Positions 24,604 to 35,798 of a DNA stretch of 42,398 nt are shown one piece after another. The notes under the pieces were generated by a model that was given only the letters and a program-made list of their open reading frames with translations, searched no databases and was not told the DNA's origin. The stretch is from Terrirubrum sp051646285 (lineage in GTDB: Bacteria > Pseudomonadota > Alphaproteobacteria > Rhizobiales > Beijerinckiaceae): contig JBOFCU010000087.1 in assembly GCA_051646285.1 (NCBI GenBank), forward strand, positions 1 to 42,398, written 5' to 3'. A program made the translations under genes and the position numbers. Positions within the stretch are counted from its first letter, which is position 1; every line of letters begins with the position of its first letter.

Positions 24604-26376
24604 TCACTGCAAGCGCCATTGGTCAAACAATGCCTGTTTCTCTGCGATGAGGGATTTGGCATGTTCATATCCGATAGAAACCGTTTCATCGAACCGCTTC
24701 CAGTCGAGCAGTGGAATACGCGCCACCGGTGGCCGTATGATGAGCTGTGCGGCCTGCGCACCGCGCCGCAGCGACGCGATACTGCCAATGGTGCCAACAC
24801 GCCAAAGTGTTTCGACAATATCAGGCTCACCAGGCCGGCGCGCCCCGCTTACGCGCTGCCACCAGGAAATTGGTTTATCGATCGGCGGCGCAAATATGTC
24901 CTCATCGCCGCTGACATCAACACCAATGACCGCCCCTCGCCCCATCTCGTGGGCAGCACCAATGGGCAGATTGTCAATCACACCACCATCCACCAGAACA
25001 ATGCCATTCGACAAAACAGGGGGGAAAATTCCAGGAATTGTAATCGTTGCCCGCAACCATTTTCTGAGCGGCCCTTGCCGATGAATAACGGGCACGGCAT
25101 TGCTGATATCCGACGACAGGCAGAAAAATGGATGACGCAAGTCTTCGATGGCCAGATCAGCGAATGCCTGAGTCAGAAGCCTGTCGATTTTTCCGCCTCT
25201 GAACAAGGATACGACTGGAAATGTCGGGTCGGACAGCGGCCGACCTTCGAGAAAAACGCGCCTGATGTCATCGCGGATTTTAGCGGGAGGAAAGCCGGCG
25301 GCATAAGCAGCAGCAATCACCGCTCCCATGCTCGTACCGCCATAAATATCGGGCATTATCCCTGCTTCACTGAATGCTTGCAGCACACCCAGATGTGCGA
25401 ATGAGCGCGCACCACCGCCAGACAAGACAATAGCCAATGATCGACGTGTCAGCAGGCGCACAATACGCCGTGCATCCATATCATCGCGCATGTGATGAAT
25501 GTTTTGAACTCCGGTGGCAGAGATCCATTGCGCACTCCTACCTGGGTGCACCTGCGATCGTGACAACAATATCAGCTCATTTTGTGCATTTGGTCCTCCC
25601 GATTTATCGCGCAAAATCTCATTGGAAAAAATACTTTCCGGCGTTCTCTCTGCCTCAGCAAGATGCACAACGACATCAGCCTGCCGGCAACAATAGGCAT
25701 TCCATTCAGGCATATTTGCGCATGACTGCAAAAATACAAATTCGTGCTTGGCCTCTATATCCTGCAGGCATTCACGCCAGTCACCGCCCCATGGCCGCGC
25801 CACTGTGCATACACTCGTTGCAGGCATTATATATTGACAAAGATTCGCGATGATTTCGGCTATCTGTGCATCATACATGGGTGTGACGGCGCGAAAGGCG
25901 AATACTTTCGGGCGGCCACGGGCTTGGCGCGGCGGTTGAATGCGGGCAAGGCGTTTGGCCAGCACGCGGGCAATAGCAATTGTCACCGCTGCATTGCTGG
26001 CAATCAATTCTTCAAAAACAGCGTGGGAAAGACGAAACAGTTCGCAATCACGCAAGGCGATTGCCGTGGCCGAGCGCGGCTCTCCCGTCAGCATGGCCAT
26101 TTCACCGACAGTGTCACCGGCATAGATAGTGCCGACCTGATAGAGGATGCTGTTTTCGTCCGTCCGCGCAATGGCCACAGCGCCAGATTTGACGATGTAA
26201 ATATCGTCTGAAGCCTCGCCCTGATTAAAAAGCACTGCACCCGCCGCCAGCGGGTCAATTGTGAGGCGCTTTGTCAAGGCACGCATCACATCCTCTGACA
26301 GGCCTGCCAGAAAGTCGATTTTGCGCAATGCAGCTTCCAGCGCAGCGCTGTCAGGATCAACGGCCTTGTCGGTCAT
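24604..26376 (-). CDS. Patatin-like phospholipase with N-terminal cyclic nucleotide-binding domain
   Basis: The 590-residue product starts with a cyclic nucleotide-binding domain (about 18-135), seen in AGAVLFNQGEASDDIYIVKS and GDTVGEMAMLTGEPRSATAI. The middle (about 150-310) is less conserved and reads like the linker of neuropathy-target-esterase-type proteins. The patatin domain has the oxyanion loop LSGGGARSFAHLGVLQAF, Ser349 in GGTSMGAVIAAAYAAGF and Asp463 in VLVDGGVIDNLPIG. The Ser-Asp dyad hydrolyses phospholipids or lysophospholipids. The GEMA..RSAT phosphate-binding cassette is intact, so cAMP or cGMP may control activity. The ribosome site is GGAGG. It lies 75 bp downstream of the HerA-like gene. 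Confidence 0.93.
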   Translation of the reverse strand: MTDKAVDPDSAALEAALRKIDFLAGLSEDVMRALTKRLTIDPLAAGAVLFNQGEASDDIYIVKSGAVAIARTDENSILYQVGTIYAGDTVGEMAMLTGEPRSATAIALRDCELFRLSHAVFEELIASNAAVTIAIARVLAKRLARIQPPRQARGRPKVFAFRAVTPMYDAQIAEIIANLCQYIMPATSVCTVARPWGGDWRECLQDIEAKHEFVFLQSCANMPEWNAYCCRQADVVVHLAEAERTPESIFSNEILRDKSGGPNAQNELILLSRSQVHPGRSAQWISATGVQNIHHMRDDMDARRIVRLLTRRSLAIVLSGGGARSFAHLGVLQAFSEAGIMPDIYGGTSMGAVIAAAYAAGFPPAKIRDDIRRVFLEGRPLSDPTFPVVSLFRGGKIDRLLTQAFADLAIEDLRHPFFCLSSDISNAVPVIHRQGPLRKWLRATITIPGIFPPVLSNGIVLVDGGVIDNLPIGAAHEMGRGAVIGVDVSGDEDIFAPPIDKPISWWQRVSGARRPGEPDIVETLWRVGTIGSIASLRRGAQAAQLIIRPPVARIPLLDWKRFDETVSIGYEHAKSLIAEKQALFDQWRLQ

Positions 26377-26430
26377 CCGTGCCCTCCGGGCGCAGGTCTT
26401 ACCGGCACGCCCGTTGAGAGCATAGGATTT

Positions 26431-26448
26431 CTTCGCCCACAGGCGAAG
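26431..26448. other. Hairpin between HerA-like and patatin genes
   Basis: CTTCGCC, loop CACA, GGCGAAG is a perfect seven-pair stem, 3 bp past the stop of the HerA-like gene. No run of Ts follows it on the coding (minus) strand, so it looks more like a processing or stability element than a full terminator. Confidence 0.45.
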
Positions 26449-26451
26449 TGC

Positions 26452-27978
26452 TTATTTCATGATCGAGCCGAGCACGCCGCGCAAAATGGCATTGCCGATC
26501 TGCCTCCCCGCCGTGCTTGCCATCGAGCGGGCTGCCGATTTCACAATCGCTTCACCCATGCCCATGCGGGCACGCCCGGCACCGGCAGGCGCGCGCCCGC
26601 CACGCTGAGCTGGCGCTGGCTGTTCGCCGCCGAGAATGCTGCCAAGCCATCCTGAAATACCGCCGCTCGCCGCTGCCTCCTGAGCCGGAGCAGCCGCCAG
26701 TTCGCGCCGCTTCTGCAACAGTTCATAGGCGGACTCATTGTCAACAGGCGTATCATATTTGCCGCGCATGGTGCTGCGCGCCAGAATATCGCGCCGCTCC
26801 TCGGGCTTGAGCGGCCCCACTCGGCCGGATGGCGGATGCACAAATGTCCGCTCCACAATGCTCGGCGTGCCCTTGCCTTCCAGCATCGACACCAGTGCTT
26901 CGCCAACGGCAAGCTGGGTGATCGCTTCCATCGTGTTGAATTTGGGATTTTGACGGAAGGTATCGGCGGCGGTCTGCACCGCCTTCTGGTCCCGCGGCGT
27001 AAACGCACGCAAGGCATGCTGCATGCGGTTGCCAAGCTGGCCGAGCACGGTATCCGGCACATCCAGCGGATTCTGCGTCACGAAATAAATGCCAACACCC
27101 TTTGAGCGGATGAGGCGTGAGACCTGTTCCACCGCCTGCACAAGCTGCTTGGGCGCATCGTTGAACAGCAAGTGCGCTTCATCGAAAAAGAACACCAGCT
27201 TTGGCTGATCCAGATCGCCGACCTCCGGCAACTGCTCAAACAACTCAGAAATCAGCCACAGCATGAAGGTTGCATAAAGGCGCGGATTGGCCATCAGTTT
27301 ATCAGCAGCCAGAATATTGACGATGCCACGCCCATCCCGATCCGTGCGCATGATGTCGGAGATATTCAAGGCAGGTTCGCCGAAAAACGTGTTGGCCCCC
27401 TGATTTTCCAGCACCAGCAGCGTGCGCTGAATTGCGCCCACGGACTGAGTGGCAACATTGCCATATTTCAGCGTGAGCTGCTCGGCGTTTTCACCGATAA
27501 ATACCAGGAGCGCACGCAAATCCTTGAGATCGATCAGCGGTAGCTGCTCATCATCAGCAATGCGAAAAGCGATGTTCAGGACGCCTTCTTGCGTGTCATT
27601 CAGATCCAGAAGGCGGGCCATGAGCAGTGGGCCCATTTCTGTAATGGTTGCGCGGATCGGGTGGCCCTGCTCACCAAACAAATCCCAGAACACTGTCGGG
27701 AATGAATCCGGCTTCCAGTCATAGCCAATTTCCTTGGCGCGCTTGGTGATGAAATCTTTCGGTTCACCAACGGCCGCAAGGCCTGACAGGTCACCCTTGA
27801 TGTCGGCGGCAAATACCGGCACGCCGGCATTGGAAAAGCCCTCCGCAAGAACCTGTAAAGACACGGTTTTGCCAGTCCCCGTCGCCCCGGTAATCAACCC
27901 ATGGCGGTTACCGAACTTGAGCGTGAGAACCTCGTCCTTCGTGCTCTTGCCGATATAGATGGTGCCGTCTTGAGCCAT
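26452..27978 (-). CDS. HerA-like ATPase, DUF853 (YjgR) family
   Basis: The ATG at 27978 is chosen because the frame upstream would run into the divergent gene. The 508-residue product starts MAQDGTIYIGKS, has Walker A GATGTGKTVSLQ near 35 and Walker B KLVFFFDEAHLLFND near 240, with FAADIKGDLSGLA and VTQNPLDVPDTVLGQLGNRM as further family marks. The C-terminal 90 residues include a Gly/Ala/Pro-rich linker and an SAARSMASTAGRQIGNAILR tail. YjgR/DUF853 proteins are hexameric-ring type FtsK/HerA ATPases of unknown substrate. No NurA-like nuclease gene is near, so a defence or end-resection role is not supported here. Confidence 0.92.
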   Translation of the reverse strand: MAQDGTIYIGKSTKDEVLTLKFGNRHGLITGATGTGKTVSLQVLAEGFSNAGVPVFAADIKGDLSGLAAVGEPKDFITKRAKEIGYDWKPDSFPTVFWDLFGEQGHPIRATITEMGPLLMARLLDLNDTQEGVLNIAFRIADDEQLPLIDLKDLRALLVFIGENAEQLTLKYGNVATQSVGAIQRTLLVLENQGANTFFGEPALNISDIMRTDRDGRGIVNILAADKLMANPRLYATFMLWLISELFEQLPEVGDLDQPKLVFFFDEAHLLFNDAPKQLVQAVEQVSRLIRSKGVGIYFVTQNPLDVPDTVLGQLGNRMQHALRAFTPRDQKAVQTAADTFRQNPKFNTMEAITQLAVGEALVSMLEGKGTPSIVERTFVHPPSGRVGPLKPEERRDILARSTMRGKYDTPVDNESAYELLQKRRELAAAPAQEAAASGGISGWLGSILGGEQPAPAQRGGRAPAGAGRARMGMGEAIVKSAARSMASTAGRQIGNAILRGVLGSIMK

Positions 27979-28100
27979 AGCTGATGTATCCGTGATTGAT
28001 CGGGGCGTAAGTGTTGAACCAGCGCGCTTATACGGCAGGGCGACCGGTCGCGCCAACGGCAAATCCGTGCCGGCTGCGCACTTGTGCAGAGCGGATTTTC

Positions 28101-28514
28101 ATGGCCAAGAAGCAAACGGATTCCAGAGGGAGCATGAAGATGGAAGAGTTGGTTTCTCGCGTTGCGGCAGCGGCGGGTGTGGATGCAGACAAGGCACAGA
28201 CGGCCATCGGCATGATCTTATCCTTCCTGAAAAAGGAAGCGCCGGGCGAGGCAGTGGACACTCTGATCGCCCAGGTGCCGGACGCTGATTCGGCAATGGC
28301 AAACGCCGGCGGCGGCGGCATCATGGGCGCGATCGGCGGCATGATGGGTGGTGGTATCATGGGTCTTGGCAGCCAGTTGATGGGGGCCGGCCTTTCGATG
28401 GGTGAAATTCAGGGCGTCAGCCGCGAACTGTTTGCCTATGGCCGCGAAAAGGCAGGCGAAGATACGATGGGCCAGATTGTCGGCTCAATTCCGGGTTTGA
28501 GCCAGTTTATCTGA
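28101..28514 (+). CDS. DUF2267-like small protein with glycine/methionine-rich segment
   Basis: From ATG 28101 the product has 137 residues; ATGs at 28134 and 28140 are also possible, the latter with AGAGGGAG eight bases upstream. The first half has the helical pattern MEELVSRVAAAAGVDADKAQ, ILSFLKKEAPGEAVDTLIAQ, which resembles the DUF2267 domain as found in alphaproteobacterial short proteins. The middle is a Gly/Met-rich run (GGGGIMGAIGGMMGGGIMGLG) that could be a membrane-inserting or flexible segment. The C-terminus has FAYGREKAGEDTMGQIVGSI. It diverges from the HerA-like gene. Function unknown. Confidence 0.72.
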   Translation: MAKKQTDSRGSMKMEELVSRVAAAAGVDADKAQTAIGMILSFLKKEAPGEAVDTLIAQVPDADSAMANAGGGGIMGAIGGMMGGGIMGLGSQLMGAGLSMGEIQGVSRELFAYGREKAGEDTMGQIVGSIPGLSQFI

Positions 28515-28535
28515 TCGGCAGATGGTGAGCGGCTT

Positions 28536-29564
28536 ATGCGCCGTTTTCTAGCCGCTCTCGTCTTTGGCGCGTGCATCGGTGGAATCGCTGATGCACGCGT
28601 TTCTGTGCGGGCACCAGCGACTGGCGTCTGGACCACATCATTTGACAAGCGCACAGGGCAAACGATTGCGGCATTTCATGGCGCTGGAGGCACGCGCCTT
28701 GCGTTCATGTGCGATTCGGCAGGACCGCGCCCGGGCCGCGGTGCGTTGGTCGTGACCATTCCTCTCAGCCAGAAGCCTGAGCCACTGCCGCCTGCCCTCA
28801 GCATCACCATACAAGGCGCGCAGCAGACCCTGACATTCGCGGCTCGGACTCAGCTCGAAACCAAGGTGGCCAGGCCTGAGACAAACCGCACAGCTGCAAA
28901 AGGCGCCGAGAGTTATCTGCTGACCTTATCATTCTTGCTTGATGGGAATGCGTCAGCAGCCCAAAAAATGGCTGACAGTGTTTCTGTCGTTCGCCGCGAA
29001 AAATCATCAACGATCCGTGTGGCAGGATTACCGCTGGAGTTTTTGGTTACGAACAGCAATCACCAGCGCGCGCTGGCGGGCTTTGACAAGGGGTGCCAGA
29101 ATTTTTTACCGGCAGCAGAAGATGAAGTGATCTGGGACTGGCATCAAGGTCTGGATAGGATTGATGAGAAAAGCAGCATTACCCTTGTGGCGCAATCTGT
29201 TCTGCATGGCACGCGCGATCATGCGCCACGCCTGTCCATTCATTGCCATGCACAGGCTCTCACCATTACGATGACCGGCATCGCTGCGGCCAATTCCGCT
29301 GGCCATGTCGTCGTGACCGGCCATGCCGCTGACCGTGATGAGCCGGTAGCGGAAGCGAAATTAGGATTTCGGCAAAGCAGCGACCCGCATGTCGTGACGC
29401 TTGAATCACAGAATTATCCGCCATTTCTCGCATTGCTGCGTCAGGCAGAGACAATCAGCCTGCGTCCCGAACATGCGTCACAGCAGGCCTCTAGTATGCC
29501 TGTTGCAGGGTTTGCGCTGGCTTCGCGTCTGCTTGGGCAGCACTGTCCTTCGGCATCCCCGTGA
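28536..29564 (+). CDS. Exported protein of unknown function
   Basis: The 342-residue product begins with a signal peptide (MRRFLAALVFGACIGGIADA, probable cleavage after ADA). The mature part is beta-rich. It contains VWTTSFDKRTGQTIAAF, RLAFMCDS, paired strands around LSITIQGAQQTLTFAAR, and later a possible second copy of the same style (LSIHCHAQALTITMTGIAA). Three cysteines in the mature part (CDS, KGCQNF, GQHCPS) plus HCH could form disulfides. No named family is recognised. It starts 21 bp after the DUF2267-like gene and may share its transcript. Confidence 0.72.
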   Translation: MRRFLAALVFGACIGGIADARVSVRAPATGVWTTSFDKRTGQTIAAFHGAGGTRLAFMCDSAGPRPGRGALVVTIPLSQKPEPLPPALSITIQGAQQTLTFAARTQLETKVARPETNRTAAKGAESYLLTLSFLLDGNASAAQKMADSVSVVRREKSSTIRVAGLPLEFLVTNSNHQRALAGFDKGCQNFLPAAEDEVIWDWHQGLDRIDEKSSITLVAQSVLHGTRDHAPRLSIHCHAQALTITMTGIAAANSAGHVVVTGHAADRDEPVAEAKLGFRQSSDPHVVTLESQNYPPFLALLRQAETISLRPEHASQQASSMPVAGFALASRLLGQHCPSASP

Positions 29565-29758
29565 TCGCGGATAAATCCTTGAATCGCCACCAGTTCAAAT
29601 GGGGGATTCTGAGCGCAAGCTGAACGTAACATTCAGAGATCATTCAGCCCGTTCTCACTAATTCTCGTTCCGTTCAAGTCACTCGAAGCGGCTTGGATGA
29701 CTGACCGTGGACCGAGGGGGTCATGCGCAGTCTTAATCTTCGCGGGCGGGAGACGCGA

Positions 29759-30166
29759 ATGTCCACCACCAATCGTCGGACGATATTAAAAGGCGTAACT
29801 GCTTTGGCTGTTGTGCCGGCAGCCGCTGCTTCTGCGCAGGCTGGGGATACAACTCCGATCGCGCGCCTTTGGTCGCTCGTTGAAGCCTGCGACAAGGCAT
29901 TGCAGCCGCATCATGCCGCCATGGCTGAAGCAGAAACCCTGCGCGGCGTAACGGGTGGGTGGATGTATCTGACCGGCGACGCACACAGTGCAGGTCAGCG
30001 CCGGTATGATGCGCTGGTCGCTATTCTGAACGAAACACCGCGCAACGAGACTGATCTGGCCATTGTCGCCCGCGCCTACCGCGCGCCTGATATGGCCAAT
30101 GGCCCGCGCGCCTGGGCCGGTGATCGCCTCGCCCAATCGGTTTTGAACTACCACATGGCGGCCTGA
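29759..30166 (+). CDS. Small exported protein with Tat signal
   Basis: The ATG at 29759 has a GGGAG site six bases upstream and puts the twin-arginine motif (TTNRRTILKG) at residues 3-12; the frame is also open from 29723. The signal continues with VTALAVVPAAAASAQA. The mature part of about 108 residues is helical, with WSLVEACDKALQPHHAAMAE near its start and ARAYRAPDMANGPRAWAG near its end. A single Cys and two adjacent His residues could bind a ligand, which would fit Tat export, but no cofactor motif is clear. Family not recognised. A strong terminator follows the stop. Confidence 0.7.
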   Translation: MSTTNRRTILKGVTALAVVPAAAASAQAGDTTPIARLWSLVEACDKALQPHHAAMAEAETLRGVTGGWMYLTGDAHSAGQRRYDALVAILNETPRNETDLAIVARAYRAPDMANGPRAWAGDRLAQSVLNYHMAA

Positions 30167-30206
30167 CGGGAGGGGCAGTTTTCGTCAGTCATCATGGGTT
30201 GGGAAG

Positions 30207-30236
30207 CGGGCGTGTCGTCAGGCACGCCCGTTTTCC
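30207..30236 (+). terminator. Rho-independent terminator
   Basis: CGGGCGTG, loop TCGTCAGG, CACGCCCG, then TTTTCC, starting about 40 bp after the stop of the Tat-exported protein gene. The eight-pair GC-rich stem separates this gene from the methylmalonyl-CoA mutase operon. Confidence 0.85.
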
Positions 30237-30365
30237 GTTTGGAATGTCAGACCAGTGTGGCACGCGCCCAGCCTCTGTCTTATGTTGGCGCATCTGAGCG
30301 ATGATCCTGCCTGCGGGCAGTCAAGACGTGCGACCAACGGAGGCTTTCATCAGGGCTGTCATGGG

Positions 30366-30384
30366 GGTATGGATCGGCCATACC
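30366..30384 (+). promoter_or_regulatory. Hairpin in the mutase leader, just before the ribosome site
   Basis: GGTATGG, loop ATCGG, CCATACC form a perfect seven-pair stem ending 4 bp before the GGAAG ribosome site of the first mutase gene. It could modulate translation. It does not resemble a cobalamin riboswitch. Confidence 0.4.
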
Positions 30385-30397
30385 ACTGGAAGCCGTC

Positions 30398-32356
30398 ATG
30401 ACCTCATCTGCCCTGCCTCTCGCCTCGCTTTTTCCAGCCGCCACCCAAGATCAGTGGCGGGCGCAGGTTGACCGCGTGCTCAAAGGCGCGGATTTTGCCA
30501 AAAAGCTGACAAACAAGACCGCTGACGGCATTGTTATTCAACCGCTTTATGCCAAGGCAGAAGGCACAATCGTCAGCCGTGGCCGTGCCGGTCCCTGGGG
30601 CCTGATCCAGTCCCTTGATTTGCCAGACGGCGATGTGGCGAACGCGCAGGCCTTGGCCGATCTTGAGGGCGGCGCTGATGGCCTCACCCTTGTGATGGCT
30701 GGAGCGCGCGGGGCCCGAGGTGCCGGCCTTCTGGCCGATACGCTTGGCGAGCTTGACCGTATCCTTGAAGGCGTCAAACTCGACCTGATCACCCTTCGCA
30801 TGGAGACAGCGCCGTGGAACGGGCGCATCATGGCGGCCATGCTGGCCGCGCTGGCGGACAAGCGGGGTCATGCGCCGGAAACCCTGTCTGTTGATTTCGG
30901 TCTGCAACCTGTTGATGACCTCGCCAGCACGGGCCAAGCCCCGGCCCCCATGCCCGTCATGATGGCGCGGGTGGCGGAGGTTGTGACAGGCCTGACCGCA
31001 CGCGGATTTCGTTCGCCCATTATGCGCTGCGATAGCCGCGTGCCGCATGAAGCCGGCGCCAGCGAAGCGCAGGAGCTGGGCTATCTGCTCGCCTCTGCTG
31101 TCGCTTATCTGCGTGGCCTTGAACCGCATGGCCTCACTGCCGGTGCTGTGTGCGATGCCCTGTCATTCACGCTCGTTGCCGATACCGATCAATTCGTGAC
31201 CATCGCCAAATTCCGCGCGTTGCGTCTGTTATGGGCGCGGGTTCAGGACGCCTGTGGCCTGACGCCTAAGCCTGTGCACATTCACGGCGAAACCGCATGG
31301 CGCTCCATGACACGGCGCGATCCCCATACCAATATGTTGCGTTCCACCATCGCCGTTTTTGCCGCCGGTATTGGCGGTGCTGACAGCATCAGCGCCCTGC
31401 CCTTCACCCGCGCCATAGGTCTGCCCGATGCATTCGCGCGCCGCGTGGCGCGCAACATGCAGCTTGTGCTGCTGGAAGAATCCAATCTCGCAAAAGTTAC
31501 CGATCCATCTGCGGGCGCTGGCGGCATCGAAGCGCTGACAGATGCGCTGTGTGAAAAAGCCTGGGCCGAATTTCAGCATATCGAACGCGAAGGCGGTATT
31601 TTTGCCTCACTCGGCAGCGGGCATTTTCAGGCGCGCGTTGCAGCAGCAGCCAAAGCTATTGAAAATGCCGTGGCGACCCGCAAGCAGCCCATCACCGGCA
31701 CCAGCGAATTTCCAAATATTGCAGAGGGCAAGCCGGAGGTGCTGGATATGCCTCTCCCGCAAGCCAAAAATGCGCCACGTGACCGCCTGCCCGGCGCGCG
31801 TATCGATTTCAACGGCATCATCGCCCATTTTGCAGCCGGCGAGCCACGTGGGCAATTTGCCCCGCCACCGCTGGAAGGTGTACGCTGTGCCCCGCTTCCC
31901 GCGCGGCGCAGTGCGGAATCGTTTGAGGCGTTGCGCGACGCCTCTGATGACGCCTTGGGCAAAAACGGTGTGCGGCCCAAAATGTTTCTGGCAACACTGG
32001 GGCGCATTGCCGATTTCACAGCACGGGCGATGTTTGCCAAGAATTTCTTTGAAGCGGGCGGCATTGAAGCGCCGCTGCATGACGGCTTTGCCGAGGATGG
32101 CGGCACCGATCTTGTCGCTCTGACCGATGCGTTCAAAGCTTCCGGCGCGACGATGGCCTGCCTGTGTTCGACCGATGATCTCTATGCCAGCGAAGCGGCA
32201 GATGCAGCATTGGCGCTGATACAGAGCGGTGCGCAAAAGGTTTATCTGGCAGGGCGGCCGGGTGAAGTGGAGGCTGCATTGCGCGCTGCTGGTGTGAGCG
32301 AATTTGTTTTTATGGGCTGTGATGCGATGAAAATTCTGCACGCAGCACAGGCATGA
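30398..32356 (+). CDS. mutA: Methylmalonyl-CoA mutase, small (beta) subunit
   Basis: The 652-residue product aligns in layout with the small subunit of heterodimeric methylmalonyl-CoA mutases. The TIM-barrel domain has the conserved IHGETAWRSMTRRDPHTNMLRST stretch (split here: HGETAWRSMTRRDPHTNML), FAAGIGGADSISALPFTRAI and ARNMQLVLLEESNLAKVTDP. The C-terminal flavodoxin-like domain (about 520-650) lacks the Asp-x-His-x-x-Gly that holds cobalt, as expected for the non-catalytic subunit. The partner catalytic subunit starts 12 bp after the stop. Together they isomerise (R)-methylmalonyl-CoA to succinyl-CoA, the last step of propionyl-CoA catabolism. Confidence 0.93.
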   Translation: MTSSALPLASLFPAATQDQWRAQVDRVLKGADFAKKLTNKTADGIVIQPLYAKAEGTIVSRGRAGPWGLIQSLDLPDGDVANAQALADLEGGADGLTLVMAGARGARGAGLLADTLGELDRILEGVKLDLITLRMETAPWNGRIMAAMLAALADKRGHAPETLSVDFGLQPVDDLASTGQAPAPMPVMMARVAEVVTGLTARGFRSPIMRCDSRVPHEAGASEAQELGYLLASAVAYLRGLEPHGLTAGAVCDALSFTLVADTDQFVTIAKFRALRLLWARVQDACGLTPKPVHIHGETAWRSMTRRDPHTNMLRSTIAVFAAGIGGADSISALPFTRAIGLPDAFARRVARNMQLVLLEESNLAKVTDPSAGAGGIEALTDALCEKAWAEFQHIEREGGIFASLGSGHFQARVAAAAKAIENAVATRKQPITGTSEFPNIAEGKPEVLDMPLPQAKNAPRDRLPGARIDFNGIIAHFAAGEPRGQFAPPPLEGVRCAPLPARRSAESFEALRDASDDALGKNGVRPKMFLATLGRIADFTARAMFAKNFFEAGGIEAPLHDGFAEDGGTDLVALTDAFKASGATMACLCSTDDLYASEAADAALALIQSGAQKVYLAGRPGEVEAALRAAGVSEFVFMGCDAMKILHAAQA

Positions 32357-32368
32357 CGGAGAAAATAG

Positions 32369-34528
<2,160 letters not shown>

Positions 34529-35659
34529 TCATTCTGCCTGCGGTGATGACGTTGATCCCGGAGCCGCACTCGCCTCGCGCAACGGCGCGTCTTTCAGACG
34601 CGAACCAATAACCTTCACGATCTGCGGCGCTTCGGCAAATGTGCCGTGGCGGAAATAATCGGTGCCCTTGCTGCCAGTCATATCGTAAACACGCACGCCG
34701 AGCGAGGCGACGGTATCGCGATGTTCCTTATTGGCAAGATCAAGCGCGCCAACACGGGCGCGCGCGCCGGCAATGCGGCTGGATACGGCCAGCGCACGGT
34801 CGTCACTCGCGACAAACAAGGAAATGTGATCAGCCCGGCCAAGACGCGCGATCTGACTCTGGAAGACATCAAGGTCGAGATCAGGTGCAGCCAGCATCAC
34901 AGCACCAATTTTTCCACCGAGGTCGCCGCGGCCGCCAATCGCAGCCTGGCGCAGTGATTCCATCGCAAGCCACGTGCCCATGGAATGCGCGAGCACATGC
35001 ACGCGATTCACATCCGGGTTGGCACCCAATTCAACGAGCAGGGCCTCGAGCGCATCGCGTGATGCGGTGGCGCCTTCCTTATCAGCACCATAGCCCCAGA
35101 GGCTTTGCTGAGACGCCCAGGAAAACAGCACGGGCAACCCGTTAAAGCCGGTGTCCTGCACGATTTGCGCAAGCCGGAATGATGCCTCCTCCCGCGAATT
35201 GTTGAAGCCGTGCACAAACACGAGCACATCGCGGCCAAGGCCCTGCCGGCCAGCTATTTCCTGCGTGACCGCACCTGTCACCTCGTGCTGCTCAAGCCCC
35301 TTCAGGCGGCGCAGCGTGAAGTGCCTGCCCGGCGATTCCGGTGTGATGGTCGGGCGTTCGATGACACCCGGCATGTGGCCCGGCGGAATGGTGACGACGA
35401 TTTCCGAAAATTTTGCCTTGCCGCCGCGTGCGCCACTCTCCGGCCTGGTGGATGCCACAAGAATTTTAACGCCACGCGCTTCCTGCGACGGGCCGAGAAC
35501 GCTTGAGGCTGTCGCCTTCAGACCTGCGCCAACCGTGTCCAGCCCTGTCGACACACAGCCGCCAAGCAGCAGGGCGAGACTGATACAGGCCCCAGCTTTC
35601 AGCGTGGCAAAAGCATTTCCATGGTGTCGAACAGCGCGCACCGCATATATTCCCGTCAA
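34529..35659 (-). CDS. Alpha/beta hydrolase lipoprotein, DUF900 family
   Basis: The 376-residue product has a lipoprotein signal with LLLGGC (Cys35). The mature part contains VLVFVHGFNNSREEASFRLA (oxyanion region), LPVLFSWASQQSLWGYGADK, VHVLAHSMGTWLAMESLRQA with the nucleophile Ser in AHSMG, and VMLAAPDLDLDVFQSQ with an Asp. A final VYDMTGSKGTDYFRHGTF supplies the likely catalytic His. This is the DUF900 esterase-like family, often anchored in the envelope in rhizobia. The substrate is unknown. The gene sits on the opposite strand between the mutase and meaB and directly abuts the mutase stop. Confidence 0.88.
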   Translation of the reverse strand: MTGIYAVRAVRHHGNAFATLKAGACISLALLLGGCVSTGLDTVGAGLKATASSVLGPSQEARGVKILVASTRPESGARGGKAKFSEIVVTIPPGHMPGVIERPTITPESPGRHFTLRRLKGLEQHEVTGAVTQEIAGRQGLGRDVLVFVHGFNNSREEASFRLAQIVQDTGFNGLPVLFSWASQQSLWGYGADKEGATASRDALEALLVELGANPDVNRVHVLAHSMGTWLAMESLRQAAIGGRGDLGGKIGAVMLAAPDLDLDVFQSQIARLGRADHISLFVASDDRALAVSSRIAGARARVGALDLANKEHRDTVASLGVRVYDMTGSKGTDYFRHGTFAEAPQIVKVIGSRLKDAPLREASAAPGSTSSPQAE

Positions 35660-35798
35660 TGATGAGGTGGCACTGGCGTGCCATCCAAATCCTGAATGAA
35701 TGGTAACCTGAAAGGGTTAACCAGCGTCAGGGCTGCCATTTTGAGCCTGCTGCAGGGCTTTCTATGGTAATTGGGGCGTTGGTGAGGCCACCATGCAA

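Noticed and set aside
24475..25404. 309-codon plus-strand open frame
   Set aside because: It lies antisense to the patatin gene, whose motifs are complete, and its own translation has no recognisable domain.
26452..27978. HerA-like ATPase as part of a defence or DNA-end-resection system
   Set aside because: The motifs fit the stand-alone DUF853/YjgR family, and no NurA, SIR2 or nuclease partner gene is adjacent.
28311..28370. Glycine-rich stretch as a DNA repeat array
   Set aside because: The codons vary; it is low-complexity protein sequence, not a nucleotide repeat.
30237..30397. Cobalamin riboswitch before the B12-dependent mutase
   Set aside because: I looked for the conserved B12 box and the branched core and did not see them; the region is also short for a complete element.
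31607..32341. 244-codon minus-strand open frame, and a similar 241-codon frame at 30404-31129
   Set aside because: Both are antisense to the mutase small subunit in GC-rich DNA, where long shadow frames are expected; the sequences are Arg/His/Cys-rich without family marks.
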